The notes beneath the pieces were generated by a model that saw only the letters and a program-made list of their open reading frames with translations, did not search any database and was not told the origin of the DNA. Source: Neisseria sp. Marseille-Q5346 (GTDB lineage: Bacteria > Pseudomonadota > Gammaproteobacteria > Burkholderiales > Neisseriaceae). Taken from it: a stretch of DNA of 64,000 nucleotides. Positions 56,084-64,000 of this stretch are shown piece by piece; position 1 is the stretch's first letter, and each line of letters opens with the position of its first letter. The stretch covers positions 124,001 to 188,000 of the forward strand of contig NZ_OX336253.1 of the NCBI RefSeq assembly GCF_946902045.1, given 5' to 3'. Both the position numbers and the translations under genes were made by a program.

Positions 56084-56851
56084 TTAAATTTGAAGATCAG
56101 CATTGTCTGCACGGATTTGGCGCAGGAATTTTTGTGTCCGCTCATGTTTGGGATGATTGAACAAATCTTGCGGACTGCCTTGTTCGACAATAACGCCGCC
56201 ATCCATCACGACAACGGTGGTTGCCACTTCCAAGGCAAATTTGATTTCATGCGTAACGACAACCATGGTCCAGCCTTCTTGTGCCAATTCCTTCATGGTA
56301 TCCAAAACATCTTGTACCAATTCAGGGTCAAGTGCGGAAGTCGGTTCGTCAAACAGCATCAATTCAGGCTGAATCGCCAATGCGCGGGCAATGCCGACAC
56401 GCTGCTGTTGACCGCCGGAAAGCTGGTAGGGGTAGAGGTCAATCTTATCGCCTAAACCGACTTTTTTAAGCAATTTGACAGCCTCTTCTCGCGCTTTGGC
56501 GACAGGCTTGCCTTGTACGGCAACCGGCCCTTCCATAACGTTTTCCAAAGCAGTTTTGTGCGGAAAGAGGTTGTATTGTTGGAACACCATGCCGGACTTG
56601 CGGCGCAGTGCCAAAATATCGTGTTTGCTTGGTTTTTTGGAAAAATCGATGCTTAACGGCTGCGCGTTGTCAAACTCGATCTGACCTTGTTCTGGCATTT
56701 CCAAAGCATTTAAACAGCGCAAAAACGTGGTTTTACCTGAGCCGGACGGGCCTAGGATAACAACCACCTGTCCTTTGCCGACATCCAAATCGATGCCGCG
56801 CAAAATGGTATTTTCGCCAAAGGTCTTATGGATATTGCGGATTTTAATCAT
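56084..56851 (-). CDS. Amino-acid (cystine-type) ABC transporter ATP-binding protein
   Basis: 255 aa. Walker A is [13 protein letters not shown] (about residues 34-46), the signature [15 protein letters not shown] and Walker [16 protein letters not shown]. The specific polar-amino-acid subgroup pattern is present ([13 protein letters not shown]). It energises the permease encoded next to it. AAGGAG lies before ATG. It is the third gene of the operon. Confidence 0.94.
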   Translation of the reverse strand: MIKIRNIHKTFGENTILRGIDLDVGKGQVVVILGPSGSGKTTFLRCLNALEMPEQGQIEFDNAQPLSIDFSKKPSKHDILALRRKSGMVFQQYNLFPHKTALENVMEGPVAVQGKPVAKAREEAVKLLKKVGLGDKIDLYPYQLSGGQQQRVGIARALAIQPELMLFDEPTSALDPELVQDVLDTMKELAQEGWTMVVVTHEIKFALEVATTVVVMDGGVIVEQGSPQDLFNHPKHERTQKFLRQIRADNADLQI

Positions 56852-56860
56852 GACAACTCC

Positions 56861-57577
56861 TTATTTGGCGACATAGCGGTCGAAACGTTTTTCCAAACGC
56901 GCCTGAATCAAAAACAGCACTTTGCAGAAACACCAATAAACCAATGCGGCTTCGATATAAACGGGCAAAAAGTCATAAGTACGGTTTGCTGTCTCTTGGG
57001 CAACACGGAAAAGCTCGGTTACCGTTACCACTGCGGCAAGCGAGGTGTTTTTGAACAAGCCGATAAACTCGTTGCTTAAAGGCGGTACGGCAACGCGGAA
57101 TGCCTGCGGTGCGACAATGCGGCGGAAAGTCTGCATATAGGTCATACCGATGGAGAAACCGGCTTCCCATTGGCCTTTAGGTACGGACAAGATTGCCGCG
57201 CGTATGGTTTCGGAAGCGTATGCGCCGACATTGAGCGAGAAGCCGATGATGGCGGCAGGAATCGGGTCGATATAGATGCCGATGGAAGGCAAACCGTAGA
57301 ATACGATGACCAACTGCACCAAAAGCGGCGTACCGCGAATGACGGAAATATAAAATTCCACCAGCTTCAGCAAGCATTTTTGGAAAATACCGCCGGAGGG
57401 CATGATTCTTACCAAAGCAACGGCTACGGCAATAATCATGCCGATAACGAAAGAAGCGATCGCCAAAGGCAAAGACACTGCGAAGCCGGCTTTAACCATG
57501 GGCCAAAACGCGCTGATGAGCATATCAGCGCGTGTTTCCGTCATAAACGGCAGAGAGGCAAGGAAATTATTTAACAC
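56861..57577 (-). CDS. Amino-acid (cystine-type) ABC transporter permease
   Basis: 238 aa with five membrane segments and the His/Glu/Gln/Arg-opine permease signature (ISVIRGTPLLVQLVIVFYG, then ETIRAAILSVPKGQWEAG with the EAA loop). The GTG start at 57577 overlaps the end of the binding-protein gene by 11 bases, indicating translational coupling. It is probably a homodimer because only one permease gene is present. Confidence 0.92.
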   Translation of the reverse strand: MLNNFLASLPFMTETRADMLISAFWPMVKAGFAVSLPLAIASFVIGMIIAVAVALVRIMPSGGIFQKCLLKLVEFYISVIRGTPLLVQLVIVFYGLPSIGIYIDPIPAAIIGFSLNVGAYASETIRAAILSVPKGQWEAGFSIGMTYMQTFRRIVAPQAFRVAVPPLSNEFIGLFKNTSLAAVVTVTELFRVAQETANRTYDFLPVYIEAALVYWCFCKVLFLIQARLEKRFDRYVAK

Positions 57578-58391
57578 TGATGTCTTTTCCGAAGAATTGT
57601 TCGCCCAGTTTTTTCAGCGTGCCGTCGGCTTTCAGCTCAGTCATGGCAGTACTAAATTTAGCCAATGCTTCATCATTGCCTTTATTGACAATCAAGCCAG
57701 AACCGACTTTTTCATCAGCCGGGGCAGACCAAACAATTTTTACACCGGCATTCGGGTTTTTCTTCAGATAGTCCAATACCGCCAATTCGTCGTTCAGGGT
57801 TGCATCGGCACGTTTTTGTTCAATCAGGGTCAGGGATTGCGCCAAGCCGTCTACTGGTACGAGCTCTGCACCTGCAGCTTTGGCTTTTTCACCATAGTTA
57901 CTGGTCAGGGATTGTGCAGTTTTCACGCCTTTGATGTCGTCGATGGATTTGATGTTGCTGTCTTTACGGGCAACCAATACGGCACCGCTCCAGCTATAAG
58001 GTTCGGATTTGTCAAAAGTCGCTTGACGCTCAGGGCTGGTCAGTCCGACTTGGTTGGCGACTACGTCAAAACGGCCGGCTTTCAGACCTGCCATCATGGA
58101 GTCCCATTGTGTTTCTTTAAATTCAACTTTGATGCCCAGTTTGTCGGCAACTGCGCGGGTTACTTCGACATCGTAGCCGGTCAATTTGCCGTCTTTGTCG
58201 TGGTAGGTGAAGGGTGCGTAAGTACCTTCCGTACCGACAGTGATGGTACCTTTGTTGTTGATACGCTCAATCAGTGAGCCGGAGGCCGAACCAGATTGTG
58301 CCGGAGCAGAAGAAGCTGAGTTGCTGCCTTCGCCGCCGCAAGCAGCCAAAACTACTGCAGTGATGGTACCGAGTACGAATTTTTTCAACAT
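57567..58391 (-). CDS. Amino-acid (cystine-type) ABC transporter substrate-binding lipoprotein
   Basis: 274 aa. The lipobox VVLAACGG makes Cys18 lipidated. The family 3 solute-binding pattern follows: GTEGTYAPFTYHDKDGKLTGYDVEV, read as GTEGTYAPFTYHD and LTGYDVEVT, and RFDVVANQVG. It resembles cystine-binding proteins (FliY/TcyA-like) and the gonococcal cyst(e)ine binding protein family, but the ligand is inferred. AGGAG precedes ATG. It heads the three-gene operon. Confidence 0.88.
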   Translation of the reverse strand: MLKKFVLGTITAVVLAACGGEGSNSASSAPAQSGSASGSLIERINNKGTITVGTEGTYAPFTYHDKDGKLTGYDVEVTRAVADKLGIKVEFKETQWDSMMAGLKAGRFDVVANQVGLTSPERQATFDKSEPYSWSGAVLVARKDSNIKSIDDIKGVKTAQSLTSNYGEKAKAAGAELVPVDGLAQSLTLIEQKRADATLNDELAVLDYLKKNPNAGVKIVWSAPADEKVGSGLIVNKGNDEALAKFSTAMTELKADGTLKKLGEQFFGKDISVK

Positions 58392-58486
58392 GGATTTTTA
58401 CTCCTGACTTTAAGTGTGTCATTTAGTATTAAAGCGTGCATTCTAAGCGAAACTGCCCAAAATATAAAATACATCTTATTTCTTAA

Positions 58487-58522
58487 AAGGCCGTCTGAAC
58501 GCTGATTTGTTTAGACGGCCTT
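58487..58522. repeat. Inverted DUS pair with one degenerate arm
   Basis: AAGGCCGTCTGAAC faces GTTTAGACGGCCTT; the second arm has a T in place of C, which still pairs as G-U in RNA. It lies between amylosucrase and the transporter. Confidence 0.7.
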
Positions 58523-58545
58523 CAATGATGTATAAAAAATTCAGC

Positions 58546-60456
58546 TTATGCAATTTCAAGCCACATGACTTGATAGGGTTGCAGTACCAAGTCCTGATTT
58601 AGAGAAACGGTTTGGCCGCTGATCAAATCGTGCGCTTTAAACGGCATGGCCTGCAGGGTGTGCGCACTGATGGTTTGTGGATGTTCGCTGAAGTTGCCGA
58701 ATGCCAAAAGCGCGTTGTTGCGCATATAGCCGATGATGTGTTTGTTGTTGGTGTTGAAGGTAACCAACCTGCCGCCGTTAAAGCGCGGATTGCTTTGGCG
58801 GATGGCAATCATATGGCGCAAACCTTGGAAGATTTGACCGGCAGTGGTCGAGCTGTCATGGCGTTGGTTGTACAACTCTTCATTATAACGAGGACGGTGT
58901 GCCCAGCGGCTGTCGTCGCTCTTATTGCTGTCTTGCGACCAGTCGTCGTCATTGAGCGTACCCACTTCATCGCCTAGGTAAATCAGCGGTAGGCCGCCGG
59001 TACTCAAAGCAATGCTGTACAAAAGTTTAATGCGCTCAACGGCATGCGGATCGTTTTGAGCCAAGCCGACCAATGCCGCGGCTGTACCGCTGACACGGCA
59101 GTCGCCTGTGCTTGGGTTGTATTGGAACGGTACACCGCGCGCGAAGCTGCCGTCAAAATGGTTGACGAAGAAGCGGTTGAGGAATTGTCGGTGGTCGTAG
59201 CCGTGGATGCCGAACTGCCATGCGTCTTCATCGGCAAACGTCCAGCCGATGTCGTCATGGCTGCGGACGTAGTTGACCCATGCTGTGTGGTCGGGCAGGT
59301 TGTGACGGTAGGTCAGTGCTTGATGGAGCAAGTTGACTTCGCGTGTGGCGAGGGTGTTCCACAACAATGCCATTTGCAGAGGGTTGTAGCCGATTTGACA
59401 TTCGTCTTGGCTGATGTATTGGACAACTTGATCAGGGTGGACGATGGCTTCCGATTTGAAGAATACGGCTGGCGCTGCGATACGCATTACGGAGTTAAAC
59501 GCGCGAATCAGGGCGTGTGCCTGAGGTAGGTTTTCGCAGCTTGTGCCCATTTGTTTCCAAATAAAGGCAACGGCGTCCATGCGCAGAATATCAACGCCCA
59601 AGTTGGCAAGGAACATCATTTCGCCTGCCATGGCACGGAATACCCATGGGTTGCTGTAATTTAAGTCCCATTGGAAGGAGTTGAACGTCGTCCATACCCA
59701 GCGTCCGTCTTCCAGTTGGGAGAAGCCGCCCGGATGTTGGTCGGGGAAGATTTCACGCAGGGTGCGGTCGTATTGGTCGGGCATCCAACGGTCAGGGAAA
59801 ATGTAGTAGAAATTGTCGTAGAGCGGATCGCCGGCGGCGCAGCCTTTTGCCCATTCGTGTTCGTTGGACGTGTGGTTGAAGATGAAATCGACGACGGCGG
59901 AAATGCCCGCTTCGTGTAGCGCGGCAATGACATCGCGCAAGTCGTCTATTGTACCCAGTGCCGGATTGACATCGCGGTAGCTGCTGACAGCATAGCCACC
60001 GTCGCTTTTGCCTTCAGGGCATTTAAACAGGGGCATCAGGTGCAGATAGGTCAGACCCAATTCTTGGAAATAAGGGATTTTAGCTTTCAAGCCTTGCAGA
60101 TCGCCTGCGAACAAATCAACGTAGCACACGCCGCCAACCTGTTTGTTGGATAAAATCCAGTCAGGATCGTTTTCGCGCGTGATATCAATATCTTTTAAAG
60201 ATGCGTTGCGTTGGGAATAGCTTTGCCATGCTTGGGCAATCAGTTGTTCCAACATGGGGAGGACGGCTTCGTTGTTGTTGTAAACGTTGTCCAGCTCGTG
60301 CATCAGTTTGGGAAAATGTTCTTCAAGCCGTCTGTCAAACTGTTTCCAGTCTTCAGATGCCTCGATGCTTGCACGCTGTTCGGGGGTATAAATCGATAGG
60401 GTGCGTTCTTTAAGGTGATGCAAGGTCAAATCAACCTGTTGAGTCTGGGTCAACAT
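58546..60456 (-). CDS. Amylosucrase (GH13 subfamily 4)
   Basis: 636 aa, the same size as N. polysaccharea amylosucrase. It makes an alpha-1,4-glucan from sucrose and releases fructose. The catalytic set sits where expected: nucleophile Asp294 (LRMDAVAF), acid/base Glu336 ([10 protein letters not shown]) and stabiliser Asp401 (RSHDDIGW), spaced 42 and 65 residues apart exactly as D286/E328/D393 of that enzyme. The helical N-terminal domain (to about 90) and the B' domain insertion around [13 protein letters not shown] are present. There is no signal peptide. The start has GGAG-like sequence upstream. Confidence 0.95.
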   Translation of the reverse strand: MLTQTQQVDLTLHHLKERTLSIYTPEQRASIEASEDWKQFDRRLEEHFPKLMHELDNVYNNNEAVLPMLEQLIAQAWQSYSQRNASLKDIDITRENDPDWILSNKQVGGVCYVDLFAGDLQGLKAKIPYFQELGLTYLHLMPLFKCPEGKSDGGYAVSSYRDVNPALGTIDDLRDVIAALHEAGISAVVDFIFNHTSNEHEWAKGCAAGDPLYDNFYYIFPDRWMPDQYDRTLREIFPDQHPGGFSQLEDGRWVWTTFNSFQWDLNYSNPWVFRAMAGEMMFLANLGVDILRMDAVAFIWKQMGTSCENLPQAHALIRAFNSVMRIAAPAVFFKSEAIVHPDQVVQYISQDECQIGYNPLQMALLWNTLATREVNLLHQALTYRHNLPDHTAWVNYVRSHDDIGWTFADEDAWQFGIHGYDHRQFLNRFFVNHFDGSFARGVPFQYNPSTGDCRVSGTAAALVGLAQNDPHAVERIKLLYSIALSTGGLPLIYLGDEVGTLNDDDWSQDSNKSDDSRWAHRPRYNEELYNQRHDSSTTAGQIFQGLRHMIAIRQSNPRFNGGRLVTFNTNNKHIIGYMRNNALLAFGNFSEHPQTISAHTLQAMPFKAHDLISGQTVSLNQDLVLQPYQVMWLEIA

Positions 60457-60905
60457 AATGCCTACTCCGAAGTTAAGGTGAAATTGTTTTGAAGCTTGGT
60501 TTCACTTCTTTTGCAAATCCATGCCGATTGTGGGCGGCTAAGATTGTAATTTTGCGTCAAGAAACTGTCTCAATGATACTGGAAGTGCTTGAGTGTGCAT
60601 AGGGTTTTCAAGGTTAAGGAAGAGGTTTTTTCAAGTGTTTGATTTTGATTAAAAGTAGGGTTGAGCGGATGGCAAGAAGCCTTTTGAGGAGGTTATCTTT
60701 CAGACGGCCTGAGTCTTGTGAGAAAAACTTTTATTTTTATTATCTTAGATATCTTGTTATCCCAATATGGCCGTTTGAAACATATGTACAGCATAGCGGG
60801 TTGCTTGTTTTGTCTAAAAATATGTCATAGTGATTAAATTCATGACTTCTGATGTAAATCAACATTCTAGAAAGAGGCAGTTATTCTGTTTCAAATAGAG
60901 AGAGA
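60457..60905. other. Intergenic region between amylosucrase and the lut operon
   Basis: About 450 bases, AT-rich, with a reverse AG-DUS near 60703, a degenerate DUS (TGGCCGTTTGAA) near 60768 and the FNR-like site at 60849. No gene of normal length is present. Confidence 0.6.
60849..60862 (+). promoter_or_regulatory. FNR/CRP-type site
   Basis: CTGATGTAAATCAA matches the FNR consensus TTGATNNNNATCAA at nine of ten fixed positions. A weak -10 TATTCT is at 60882-60887, which would put the site near the class II activator position. Confidence 0.5.
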
Positions 60906-61025
60906 ATGTATGAGTTTCATTCATTAAAAAATAAATCCATCAGTTTTCTTATTGATAGTGGTTATTATGTAGATTATCAAGCTAATAAGGGAAAGGTGTC
61001 TGTCTGGTTTGTCATGCTTTTTTAA
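60906..61025 (+). CDS. Possible 39-aa ORF in the lut leader
   Basis: ATG at 60906 follows a GAGAGAGA purine run. The peptide starts MYEFHSLKNKSISFLIDSG and ends VSVWFVMLF. No family is recognised. It lies between the FNR-like site and the lut operon start, and ends 98 bases before lutA. It may be a leader peptide, a small protein or chance. Confidence 0.3.
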   Translation: MYEFHSLKNKSISFLIDSGYYVDYQANKGKVSVWFVMLF

Positions 61026-61046
61026 TATTATTTTTTAAAATTAGAC

Positions 61047-61075
61047 TTGACCCATTACAAGCAATTACTTAAAGT
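61047..61075 (+). promoter_or_regulatory. Candidate lut operon promoter
   Basis: TTGACC (61047-61052), 17 bases, TAAAGT (61070-61075). It is about 50 bases before lutA. Confidence 0.45.
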
Positions 61076-61123
61076 ACCCATCTTATTTTTACACAAGAAA
61101 ACGGGCTGTCCCGTTCCAAAAAA

Positions 61124-61903
61124 ATGAGCGCAATCAAACCACCACAAATCACTGTATTCGACAGCAAGCCAACCGATGCTTATTTCTTCGGTACTTGCGT
61201 TCTCGACCTTTTCATGCCGGAAGCAGGCATGGATGCCATCACTTTAATCGAACAACAGGGCATCCGTATCCATTATCCGATGGAGCAAAGCTGCTGCGGT
61301 CAACCGGCCTATTCGTCAGGTCATCCTAAAGAAGCCTTTGATGTTGCCAAAGCGCAACTGGATTTATTCCCTGAAAATTGGCCGATTGTCGTGCCTTCCG
61401 GTTCTTGCGGCGGCATGATGAAACACCACTGGCCGACTTTGTTTAAAGGTACCGAGTACGAACAAAAAGCCATTGATTGCGCCAATCGTATCATTGAATT
61501 TACCCACTTCCTGCTGGCGATTGGTTACAAACCTGAAGATAAAGGCGAGCCGGTTAAAGTAGCCGTTCATACTTCCTGCGCGGCGCGTCGTGAGATGAAT
61601 GTCCATGTGTCAGGCTGGCAGCTGATTGACGGTATGGAAAATGTTGAACGTATCGTTCATGACCATGAAAGTGAATGCTGCGGTTTTGGCGGTACATTCT
61701 CTGTGAAACAGGCTGATATTTCCGGCGCGATGGTAACCGACAAAGTTGCAGCACTGAAAGAAACAGGCGCAACTGAAATCATCAGCGCGGATTGCGGCTG
61801 CATGATGAATATCGGCGGCAAAATTGCCAAAGACGAACCCAATATGCCACGTCCGAAACATATTGCATCTTTCCTGTTGGAACGTACCGGAGGTAAAGCA
61901 TGA
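61124..61903 (+). CDS. lutA: L-lactate utilisation Fe-S protein LutA (YkgE type)
   Basis: 259 aa. It has two CCG (cysteine-rich) domains: MEQSCCGQPAYSSGHP at about residue 55 and ESECCGFGGTFSVK at about 183, with the intervening SGSCGGMM and HTSCAARREM. It acts with LutB and LutC in the oxidation of L-lactate to pyruvate. The LutC start overlaps its end by four bases. The ribosome-binding site is weak. Confidence 0.92.
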   Translation: MSAIKPPQITVFDSKPTDAYFFGTCVLDLFMPEAGMDAITLIEQQGIRIHYPMEQSCCGQPAYSSGHPKEAFDVAKAQLDLFPENWPIVVPSGSCGGMMKHHWPTLFKGTEYEQKAIDCANRIIEFTHFLLAIGYKPEDKGEPVKVAVHTSCAARREMNVHVSGWQLIDGMENVERIVHDHESECCGFGGTFSVKQADISGAMVTDKVAALKETGATEIISADCGCMMNIGGKIAKDEPNMPRPKHIASFLLERTGGKA

Positions 61904-62601
61904 GTGCGCGCGAAAATATTTTAGCGAAATTGAAAAAAGCCGATGCCTTGCCGATGGAAGAACCGCCGGTTTTCGATTATTACCGTGAAATGGGTGTTTC
62001 TTGGGCAAACGATGTCGAACGCTTGAAACATTGGGCGGCTGCCATGCGTGCCGTCAAAACTGAAATCTATTGGGTTACCAAATCCAACTGGCCGCAAGTA
62101 TTCCGTCAAGCCGCCGAAGGCAAAGGCTTGAAAAACATTCTGCTTCCATTGGAAACAGAACATGGTCAGCTGGCCCGTGCAGCTTTGGCCGATACTAATA
62201 TTGAAGCGTGTGGTTTTGAGCGAAAAATCGACGACTGGAAAAACGAATTCTTTACCGATATTGAGGCTGGTTTTAGCGGCTCTAAATGCGGTATTGCCCG
62301 TACCGGTACGATTATGCTGGAGTCCAGCCCTGTTGAGCCGCGCAGCCTGAGTTTGGTTCCGCCTGTGCATTTCTGCCTGTTTGACACCAGCAAGATGTAC
62401 AACGAATTCCATAATGCTGTTGAAGGCGAAAAACTGGTAGAAAAAGGCATGCCTACCAACGTTATTTTGATTTCCGGCCCGTCTAAGACTGCCGATATTC
62501 AATTGACTTTGGCCTATGGTGCACACGGCCCGCGCGATTTGGTGGTTTTGGCCGTTCTGCCTGATCACATTTCCCCTGCCGATTTGGAGGAAAAAGCATG
62601 A
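61900..62601 (+). CDS. lutC: L-lactate utilisation protein LutC (YkgG type)
   Basis: 233 aa LUD-domain protein. It has the GxxxCGIARTGTIMLESSPVEPRSLSLVPPVH core (parts: CGIARTGTIMLESS, SLVPPVHFCL) and the ending TADIQLTLAYGAHGPRDL. Its role in the complex is not catalytic in an understood way. It starts at ATGA overlapping lutA and ends in ATGA overlapping lutB, so the three are translated as a unit. Gene order lutA-lutC-lutB differs from the Bacillus lutABC order. Confidence 0.92.
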   Translation: MSARENILAKLKKADALPMEEPPVFDYYREMGVSWANDVERLKHWAAAMRAVKTEIYWVTKSNWPQVFRQAAEGKGLKNILLPLETEHGQLARAALADTNIEACGFERKIDDWKNEFFTDIEAGFSGSKCGIARTGTIMLESSPVEPRSLSLVPPVHFCLFDTSKMYNEFHNAVEGEKLVEKGMPTNVILISGPSKTADIQLTLAYGAHGPRDLVVLAVLPDHISPADLEEKA

Positions 62602-64000
62602 GTTCCCAAACCATTAAATTCCATATGAAGCCGGAAACATTCAAGCAAAACGCCGCGATTTCTTTGCAAGACAAGCCTCTGCGTAAAAGCTTACGTACAG
62701 CGATGGATATGCTGATGACCAAGCGCAAAGCCGTTTTGACAGATGAAGAAGAGTTGCAAAGCCTGCGTGATTTGTGTGAACATGTCCGTCAACGTTCGTT
62801 GTCCAAATTGCCTGCATTGTTGGAACAATTGGAAGAAAATCTGACCAAGTTGGGTGTTAAAGTTCACTGGGCGGAAACTCCTGCCGAAGCCTGCCAAATC
62901 ATTCACAACATCATTACCGATAAAAACGGTAAGCTGATGGTGAAAGGCAAATCTATGGTCAGCGAAGAGATTGAGCTGAACCATTATCTGCAAGATCAAG
63001 GCATCAAAGCGATTGAGAGCGACTTGGGCGAGTTTATCGTTCAAATGGCCGGCGAGAAACCAACCCATATCGTGATGCCTGCCATTCATAAAACCAAAGA
63101 GCAGGTTAGCGAGCTTTTCCATCAAAACCTCGGCACTCCATTAACAGACGACGTAGACCAGCTGACCGGATTTGCGCGTAAAGCATTGCGCGATATTTAC
63201 AGCACTGCCGATGTCGGTTTGAGCGGTGTGAACTTTGCCGTTGCTGAAACGGGCACTTTGTGTCTGGTCGAAAACGAAGGCAACGGCCGCTTGAGTACCA
63301 CTGTACCGCCTGTGCACATTGCCATTACCGGTATTGAAAAAGTGGTTGCGAAGCTGTCGGATGTTCCACCTTTGTACAGCCTGTTGCCACGCTCCGCCAT
63401 TGGTCAGAACATTACTACTTATTTCAATATGATTACCGGCCCTCGCCGTAGCGAAGAGCTGGACGGCCCTCAAGAAATGCACTTGGTACTGCTTGATAAC
63501 GGCCGTAGCCAAGCTTATGCAGAAGATCAAATGCGCCGTACCTTGCAATGTATCCGTTGCGGTGCGTGTATGAACCACTGTCCGGTTTATACCCGTATCG
63601 GTGGCGCGGCTTACGGTACGACTTATCCCGGCCCGATTGGCGAGATTATCTCTCCGCATTTGTTAGGTTTGGATGCGACACGCGATCTGCCGACTGCGTG
63701 TACCATGTGTGGCGCCTGCGTTGAAGTTTGTCCGGTACGCATTCCGATTACCGAACAAATGCAACGCCTGCGTGTTGAAGCACAACGTTCGCCAACAGAA
63801 ACCGTTCCACATCCTATCCGTGGTCAAGGTGCATCGCATACTTTCGGTGAACAAATGGCATGGCGTACGTTTAACGGTATTTTCAGCGGCAGTAAAGCTT
63901 ATCGAGCATTCGGCTGGGCTACTACCAAATTCCGTGCATTGACGCCAAGCAAGCAGTTAAGCTGGACTAATAACCATGTTCCGATGAAACCTGCCAAGCA
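62598..64000 (+). CDS. lutB: L-lactate utilisation Fe-S protein LutB (YkgF type), 5' part
   Basis: 467 codons are visible; the frame remains open at the window end. The N-terminal LUD domain (to about 300) has VGLSGVNFAVAETGTLCLVE. The ferredoxin-like part has two 4Fe-4S motifs, CIRCGACMNHCPVY from residue 318 and CTMCGACVEVCPV from residue 368. It is the electron-transfer subunit of the L-lactate dehydrogenase complex. Its start overlaps the lutC stop. Confidence 0.93.
   Translation, partial: MSSQTIKFHMKPETFKQNAAISLQDKPLRKSLRTAMDMLMTKRKAVLTDEEELQSLRDLCEHVRQRSLSKLPALLEQLEENLTKLGVKVHWAETPAEACQIIHNIITDKNGKLMVKGKSMVSEEIELNHYLQDQGIKAIESDLGEFIVQMAGEKPTHIVMPAIHKTKEQVSELFHQNLGTPLTDDVDQLTGFARKALRDIYSTADVGLSGVNFAVAETGTLCLVENEGNGRLSTTVPPVHIAITGIEKVVAKLSDVPPLYSLLPRSAIGQNITTYFNMITGPRRSEELDGPQEMHLVLLDNGRSQAYAEDQMRRTLQCIRCGACMNHCPVYTRIGGAAYGTTYPGPIGEIISPHLLGLDATRDLPTACTMCGACVEVCPVRIPITEQMQRLRVEAQRSPTETVPHPIRGQGASHTFGEQMAWRTFNGIFSGSKAYRAFGWATTKFRALTPSKQLSWTNNHVPMKPAK

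Overview
The window is chromosomal DNA from a Neisseria species, most likely a commensal of the N. subflava / flavescens / mucosa type. The strongest evidence is the very dense scatter of the 10-mer GCCGTCTGAA, the Neisseria DNA uptake sequence (DUS). It is mostly in the AGGCCGTCTGAA (AG-DUS) form typical of those commensals rather than the ATGCCGTCTGAA form of N. meningitidis / gonorrhoeae. Many copies sit as inverted pairs between genes, where they can act as terminators. A complete amylosucrase gene (58546-60456) also fits a sucrose-using commensal. No rRNA, tRNA, CRISPR array, insertion sequence or prophage was recognised. Two genes run off the ends: a porin-like gene at the left and lutB at the right.

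Layout. 1-7500: end of an outer-membrane barrel gene, hslR, accA, tilS, an ECF sigma factor with an RseA-like anti-sigma factor, a SpoU/TrmH methyltransferase, a YecA/SEC-C protein and a DUF456 protein. 7600-12530: a GC-richer accessory-looking iron locus with a TonB-dependent receptor, an unrecognised 132-aa protein and an MFS exporter/importer of the RhtX/FptX type on the minus strand, and a TetR regulator diverging from them. 12600-20210: ttcA, ridA, then a compact plus-strand group (Cys-tRNA deacylase, a membrane protein with a degenerate J domain, an EamA transporter), a lipoprotein, hemB, and the minus-strand lipoate group ybeD-lipB-lipA. 20400-26000: lon, hupB, and the ferrous iron operon feoA-feoB plus a 42-aa Cys-rich membrane peptide, with a Fur-like box upstream. 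26000-35450: a DUF1287 protein, mpl, PII (glnB) and the pyruvate dehydrogenase cluster aceE-aceF-lpd.

36000-48100: a Sel1-repeat protein, yhbY diverging from rlmE-ftsH, tpx, a lipoprotein, trpS, clpB and the integral membrane protein known as Gcr. 48100-56000: tig-clpP, ftsK, two related small secreted proteins and an ABC-F ATPase. 56000-60500: a cystine-type amino-acid ABC transporter and amylosucrase. 60500-64000: an AT-rich leader with an FNR-like site and a possible 39-aa ORF, then lutA-lutC-lutB for L-lactate oxidation.

Functionally the window is mostly core housekeeping, with a strong proteostasis theme (lon, ftsH, clpB, clpP, tig, hslR, rpoE) and a carbon theme (PDH, lactate, sucrose glucan). 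The accessory interest is in the TonB/MFS/TetR locus, the J-like membrane protein, several unassigned small proteins and regulatory dyads upstream of aceE, tig, feoA and the lut operon. All family names are from reading translated sequence, without database searches.
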